A program made the translations under genes and the position numbers. Under the pieces are notes generated by a model. It saw nothing but the letters and a program-made list of their open reading frames with translations. It was not told where the DNA came from and ran no database searches. A stretch of 7,221 bases of DNA from JAYTQQ01 sp043746635 (lineage in GTDB: Bacteria; Bdellovibrionota; Bdellovibrionia; Bdellovibrionales; JAMPXM01). Of the stretch, positions 3,514 to 7,221 are shown in pieces. Numbering within the stretch: the first letter of the stretch is position 1; each line of letters begins with the position of its first letter. The stretch is taken from NCBI GenBank assembly GCA_043746635.1, contig JAYTQQ010000073.1, positions 1 to 7,221 of the forward strand. The letters are read 5' to 3'.

Positions 3514-6447
3514 TTAAATCTCTCGACTAATCGACTCTTGGGTAAATGCCTCGATCACGTCGCCGACTTTGAGATCGTTATAATTCTCGATCCCGATACC
3601 GCACTCGTAACCCGAAGCCACTTCTTTAGCGTCATCTTTAAAACGCTTCAAGCTCGTGAGCTTACCTGTATAGATGATTTTACCATCACGTACCAAGCGT
3701 AATTGTGATTGTCTGGTAATTTTACCATCCACCACTGCACATCCTGCAATTGTTCCGAGTTTAGGGACCGAGAATATATTGCGGACTTCGGCACGCCCCA
3801 TCTGTTTCTCAACAACGTCAGGAGTGAGCATTCCAGAGAGGGCCTTCTTCATATCGTCCATAAGTTCGTAGACAATTGAATAGGTCTTAATCTCAATGTT
3901 TTGCTGTTTCGCGAGCGAAGCGGCTCCGCCATCAGGGCGTACGTTGAAACCAACGACGATCCCTTTTGCGGTTTGGGCCAAGAGAACATCCGACTCATTA
4001 ATACCACCGACGGCGGCGTGAATGATTTTGAGCTTCACTTCGGTCGTTCCAACTTTGTCGAACATTCCTTTGATGGCTTCAACCGAACCGGCGACGTCTG
4101 CTTTTAAGACGATCGCGAGTTCTTTGAGATCTTTGTTCTGCATCTTAGAGAAAATATCTTCGAGAGAAACTTTTGGACCTGTGGTGTTCGCTTTTAAGAG
4201 TTGAGCGCGACGAGTGGCCGCAATTTCTTGGGCCGCACGTTCATCTTCGGTGATATCGAATCGGTCACCCGCCATAGGCGCTTCTGACAGACCCATTACC
4301 TCAACCGGAACGCTTGGTCCCGCTTCGGTCACACGTTCGCCCTTGTCGTTAATCAAAGAACGTACACGGCCCGAAACCGTACCGACGACGAAGAATTGAC
4401 CAACTTTGAGAGTTCCATCTTGAACGAGGAGTGTGGCGACTGGTCCGCGACCTTTATCAATACGTGCCTCAATCACAACGCCCGTTGCAGAACGTTTTGG
4501 ATTGGCTTTCAGGTCTTCCATTTCGGCGGTCAAATAGATTTGCTCTAAGAGTTCGCTGATACCGGTTTTTTTCAAAGCCGACACCGGACAGAAAATCGTT
4601 GTTCCGCCCCATTCTTCAGGAACGAGTTCAAACTCAGTCATTTGCTGTTTGATCTTCTCAACGTTCGCGTTTGGACGATCCATTTTGTTGATCGCAACAA
4701 TAATCGGAACTTTCGCGGCTTTAGCGTGATTGATCGCTTCAGCCGTTTGAGGCATCACTCCATCATCAGCAGCGACTACGATGACGACGATATCGGTCGC
4801 GTTCGCGCCACGAGCACGCATTGCCGTGAAAGCTTCGTGGCCCGGAGTATCGATGAACGTAATCACGTGACCATGTTCGGTCGTAACCCTATAAGCACCA
4901 ATGTGCTGAGTGATACCACCAGCCTCGCCCGCTACCACATCGGCTTTACGAATGGCATCGAGCAAAGAAGTTTTACCGTGATCGACGTGACCCATAACGG
5001 TAACGACTGGTGAGCGCGTGATTGTTTCAGCATCCATTTCGCCGTAGGCCGTGTCGGTGAGCATTTCAGCGACTGTTTGGTGTACGTTCACCGCTTCAAA
5101 ATTAAATTCAGGAACGATGAGAGAAATCGTATCGAAATCAAGCTCGGTATTAAGTGTCGCCATCACACCTTGGGTCACCAAGACCTTTGTGATCTGAGCG
5201 GCTTTCACTCCGATTTCCTGAGCGAGATCGGCAACCGACATCGTCTCATTTACTTTTACGACACGCTTTGATGCTTTTGCCGTCGTAATTTCGGTTCTGC
5301 GAGATTCACGATTGAGAAGGCCTTTTTTCTTTTTAGGTTGAAAAACCATCTCTCGTTTACGAAACTCAGTCTGTGAGAATGTCGCCACTTCTTCTTCGCG
5401 CTCACGCACCGAAGGTGCCGGGCCTCCACCTAACAAACCAATTTTTTTCTTCGCATTTCTATCGTCAAACTTTTTACGTGATTCGGCCGAATCAATATCC
5501 TCAAAAGGAACTGGAGATGCCGCAGGCACAAAGCCTGTTCGGAGTGCACGCTGACCCACTGGCGCACGAGAAGGACCACCAGGTCCGCCTTGATTTTGGC
5601 TACTTGGAGTCGGTCGACCCGAAGCTTGAGGCCCGCCTTGAACGCGGCTCAAATCCATCCGACCAACGATATTTCTTTTCGGAGCCTCTGACTTAATTCC
5701 GCTTGATGGGCCGCTGCCCGTCATGACGATTTCTCGTTTGCGTGCAACGCCTGGGGGCGATTTCTTTTCATCTTCAGTTGGAGCCACTACCGCAACAGAG
5801 GCCGCTTCAACTGGCGTAGCGGGAGCCTCAACGGGAGCAATCGGCGCTGGCTCAGCTGCAACAGCTCTTGCCGCCGCAACGACAGGTGCCGCTTTTGTTT
5901 CGACGACTTCAGGAGTTTCCACAACCGCTGGCTCAATCACTTCTTCAGAAATTTCAACTTTCAAAGCTGCTGCCGCGGCAGCGAGCTCTGCTTCATCCGC
6001 TTTTTTTCGAATCACAGTTTTAGCAGATGAAGGTTTCGCGATTGTCGTTGGCGCAGATGCCGTCGCTGACGAAGTTTTCATTGTAATTTTATTGGCGGGG
6101 CTCGCTGCAGGCGAAGGCTTTGCAGCGTTCGGCCTTGCCGGAGTTGCCTTGGTCGCAACTTTTGTCGTAGGCTTACCGGCCGCAGATTTTGCAGCCGTTT
6201 TTTTAGCGGGCTTTTCGTCGACGTCATCGCCGGCTTTAGCCGCAGCTTTTTTAACGACTTTTTTCTTAGTCTCTTTTTTAGAAACACTCTCTGCTTCTAA
6301 TTTTTCTTTAATCGCCGCAAGTAAATCGGGCTCGAGTTCGGCCATGTGGCTTCTTACTGGTAACTTCCACTCGCGGATTTTATCCATCAAAGTGAGAGTC
6401 TCCATCCCAATTTCTTTTGCAAATTCAAAAACCTTAAGTTGACTCAC
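3514..6447 (-). CDS. infB: Translation initiation factor IF-2
   Basis: IF-2 is the GTPase that brings fMet-tRNA to the 30S P site and promotes subunit joining. 977 residues, longer than the 890 of E. coli. Domains: IF2_N1 at 1-50; an Ala/Pro/Lys-rich, later Gly/Pro-rich linker at about 55-390; IF2_N2 at about 395-446; G domain with G1 GHVDHGKT (486-493), switch I AGGITQHIGAY (509-519), G3 DTPGH (533-537), G4 NKMD (587-590) and G5 SALKKTG (623-629); beta-barrel II about 650-745; domain III about 770-870; fMet-tRNA-binding C-domain to the end, with GYECGIGIENYNDLKVGDVIEAF. The start is GTG, 8 nt after the nusA stop. Its only Shine-Dalgarno candidate, GGGGAG (6459-6464), overlaps the end of nusA with an 11-nt spacer. 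MSQLKVFEFAKEIGM fits the family start. Confidence 0.98.
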   Translation of the reverse strand: MSQLKVFEFAKEIGMETLTLMDKIREWKLPVRSHMAELEPDLLAAIKEKLEAESVSKKETKKKVVKKAAAKAGDDVDEKPAKKTAAKSAAGKPTTKVATKATPARPNAAKPSPAASPANKITMKTSSATASAPTTIAKPSSAKTVIRKKADEAELAAAAAALKVEISEEVIEPAVVETPEVVETKAAPVVAAARAVAAEPAPIAPVEAPATPVEAASVAVVAPTEDEKKSPPGVARKREIVMTGSGPSSGIKSEAPKRNIVGRMDLSRVQGGPQASGRPTPSSQNQGGPGGPSRAPVGQRALRTGFVPAASPVPFEDIDSAESRKKFDDRNAKKKIGLLGGGPAPSVREREEEVATFSQTEFRKREMVFQPKKKKGLLNRESRRTEITTAKASKRVVKVNETMSVADLAQEIGVKAAQITKVLVTQGVMATLNTELDFDTISLIVPEFNFEAVNVHQTVAEMLTDTAYGEMDAETITRSPVVTVMGHVDHGKTSLLDAIRKADVVAGEAGGITQHIGAYRVTTEHGHVITFIDTPGHEAFTAMRARGANATDIVVIVVAADDGVMPQTAEAINHAKAAKVPIIVAINKMDRPNANVEKIKQQMTEFELVPEEWGGTTIFCPVSALKKTGISELLEQIYLTAEMEDLKANPKRSATGVVIEARIDKGRGPVATLLVQDGTLKVGQFFVVGTVSGRVRSLINDKGERVTEAGPSVPVEVMGLSEAPMAGDRFDITEDERAAQEIAATRRAQLLKANTTGPKVSLEDIFSKMQNKDLKELAIVLKADVAGSVEAIKGMFDKVGTTEVKLKIIHAAVGGINESDVLLAQTAKGIVVGFNVRPDGGAASLAKQQNIEIKTYSIVYELMDDMKKALSGMLTPDVVEKQMGRAEVRNIFSVPKLGTIAGCAVVDGKITRQSQLRLVRDGKIIYTGKLTSLKRFKDDAKEVASGYECGIGIENYNDLKVGDVIEAFTQESISREI

Positions 6448-6455
6448 AATTATAT

Positions 6456-7221
6456 TTACTCCCCTTGGCTTTCAGCAGTCTTCGTTGCTTCAGTCTCTGC
6501 AGCTTTATCACTTGAAGATAGGGCCGCGAGCTCAGCTTTCAGACGTTGATCCGCTTGCGATTTCGCATCGCCAGTTGATTTCACTTCTGCTGCCTTTACC
6601 GGCGCCGCAGGAACAGTCATTCCTTCAGCTTGGTATTTCGTTACGAGTGCTTTTGTATCATCAATTAATTTCTGTGCTTTTTCTGGATTGTCATAGCCAG
6701 GAATTGCCATTACGTCAGCAGAAGAAGCTTCTGATATACTCTGGAATGAACCAAATCCTGATTGAAAAATATTTTGCGCCATTGTCTCTGTCATATTTGG
6801 AATGAGCATGAGGTTAAAAATCGCTTCAGCGGTCTTCGTTGCGGCACTTGAGTCTGACAAGATGTCGAGCTTCCAGCCGGTGAGTTTTGAAGCGAGGCGA
6901 ACGTTTTGTCCACGTTTACCGATCGCTAGGCTTAACTGATTATCCGGAACGACGATCTCCATCTCTTTATTTGATTCATCAACGAACACGCGAGAAATTT
7001 CGGCTGGAGCGAGAGCATTACACGCAAACCGTGTGACATCTTCATCCCAAGGAACGATATCGATCTTTTCACCGCGAAGTTCTTGTACAATATTCTGAAC
7101 ACGCGAACCTTTCATGCCCACGCAAGCTCCCACCGGATCAACCGATGAATCTTTGCTGTAGACCGCGATCTTTGCCCGTGCGCCTGGCTCGCGAGCCGCT
7201 GCCATGACCTGAACAATTCCG
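6456..7221 (-). CDS. nusA: Transcription termination/antitermination factor NusA, 3' part, truncated by the window edge
   Basis: NusA binds RNA polymerase and nascent RNA, enhancing pausing and hairpin-dependent termination and joining antitermination complexes. About 254 codons are present. The frame is open through base 7221 (GIVQV precedes the Met at 7205), so that Met is internal, and the N-terminal polymerase-binding and S1 domains lie outside. Seen: KH1 with AAREPGARAKIAVYSKD and VDPVGACVGMKGSRVQNIVQELRGEKIDIV; KH2 with LAIGKRGQNVRLASKLTGWKLDI; then a helical segment with FGSFQSISEASSADVMAIPGYDNPEKA, like a helix-hairpin-helix or a single acidic-repeat unit; and an Ala/Lys/Glu-rich tail. 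E. coli NusA has two acidic repeats, which I do not see here. The gene ends in TAA 8 nt before infB, an operon arrangement conserved across bacteria. Confidence 0.96.
   Translation of the reverse strand, partial: GIVQVMAAAREPGARAKIAVYSKDSSVDPVGACVGMKGSRVQNIVQELRGEKIDIVPWDEDVTRFACNALAPAEISRVFVDESNKEMEIVVPDNQLSLAIGKRGQNVRLASKLTGWKLDILSDSSAATKTAEAIFNLMLIPNMTETMAQNIFQSGFGSFQSISEASSADVMAIPGYDNPEKAQKLIDDTKALVTKYQAEGMTVPAAPVKAAEVKSTGDAKSQADQRLKAELAALSSSDKAAETEATKTAESQGE
6459..6464 (-). promoter_or_regulatory. Probable Shine-Dalgarno of infB inside the nusA end
   Basis: GGGGAG spans the last sense codons of nusA, adjacent to its TAA, 11 nt before the infB GTG. The spacing is longer than the usual 5-9 nt, so ribosomes finishing nusA may help initiate infB. 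Confidence 0.6.

Noticed and set aside
4642..5013. 123-codon open frame on the plus strand
   Set aside because: It is antisense to the highly conserved IF-2 G domain, a by-product of its codon use.
5723..6442. 239-codon open frame on the plus strand, Ala/Ser/Thr-rich
   Set aside because: It lies fully antisense to the IF-2 linker. Its composition is what reverse-complemented Ala/Lys/Pro/Glu codons produce, with no recognisable domain and no good ribosome binding site.
6449..6454. Perfect TATAAT just before the infB GTG on the minus strand
   Set aside because: At 17 bp upstream there is only TGCTGA, not a -35 element, and A/T-rich stretches before start codons are common, so I do not call an infB promoter.
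7203..7205. ATG as a start of nusA
   Set aside because: The frame is open upstream to the window edge and the preceding residues continue the NusA KH1 entry, so this Met is internal.

Overview
This window is a conserved bacterial transcription, translation and RNA-processing gene cluster, entirely on the minus strand. In transcription order (right to left) it holds nusA (3' part), infB, rbfA, truB, rpsO and pnp (5' part). The N-terminus of IF-2 (MSQLKVFEFAKEIGM...) and the general style of the proteins resemble what I remember of Bdellovibrio-like bacteria (Bdellovibrionota, formerly Deltaproteobacteria). That assignment is an inference without a search; a Gram-negative bacterium with the classical nusA-infB-pnp order is the safer statement. 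I see no mobile element, tRNA or rRNA gene, CRISPR array or horizontally acquired cargo.

Layout. Positions 7221-6456 hold the C-terminal two thirds of NusA (KH1, KH2, a helix-hairpin-helix-like segment and an Ala-rich tail). infB (6447-3514) follows after 8 nt, has a GTG start, and encodes a 977-residue IF-2 with a very long low-complexity linker. A 28-nt gap then holds almost nothing but a 9-bp hairpin plus a U5 tract that also contains the rbfA ribosome binding site. rbfA (3485-3054) overlaps truB (3057-2125) by ATGA. After truB comes the only sizeable gap, 338 bp (2124-1787), packed with secondary structure, dyads and a triple 11-bp repeat, and presumably the rpsO leader. rpsO (1786-1517) encodes S15. 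A 109-nt spacer with a long-range hairpin ending at the Shine-Dalgarno leads into pnp (1407 to beyond 1).

How the genes work together: NusA modulates RNA polymerase pausing, termination and antitermination. IF-2 places initiator tRNA on the 30S subunit. RbfA helps mature the 16S 5' domain. TruB makes pseudouridine 55 in tRNA. S15 is a primary 16S-binding protein. PNPase degrades and processes RNA. The coding content is ordinary housekeeping. The parts worth a second look are the non-coding joints: the infB/rbfA hairpin, the structured rpsO leader with a G-U/G-C hairpin resembling the known S15 recognition motif, and the pnp leader hairpin. I did not find evidence for a new biological system.
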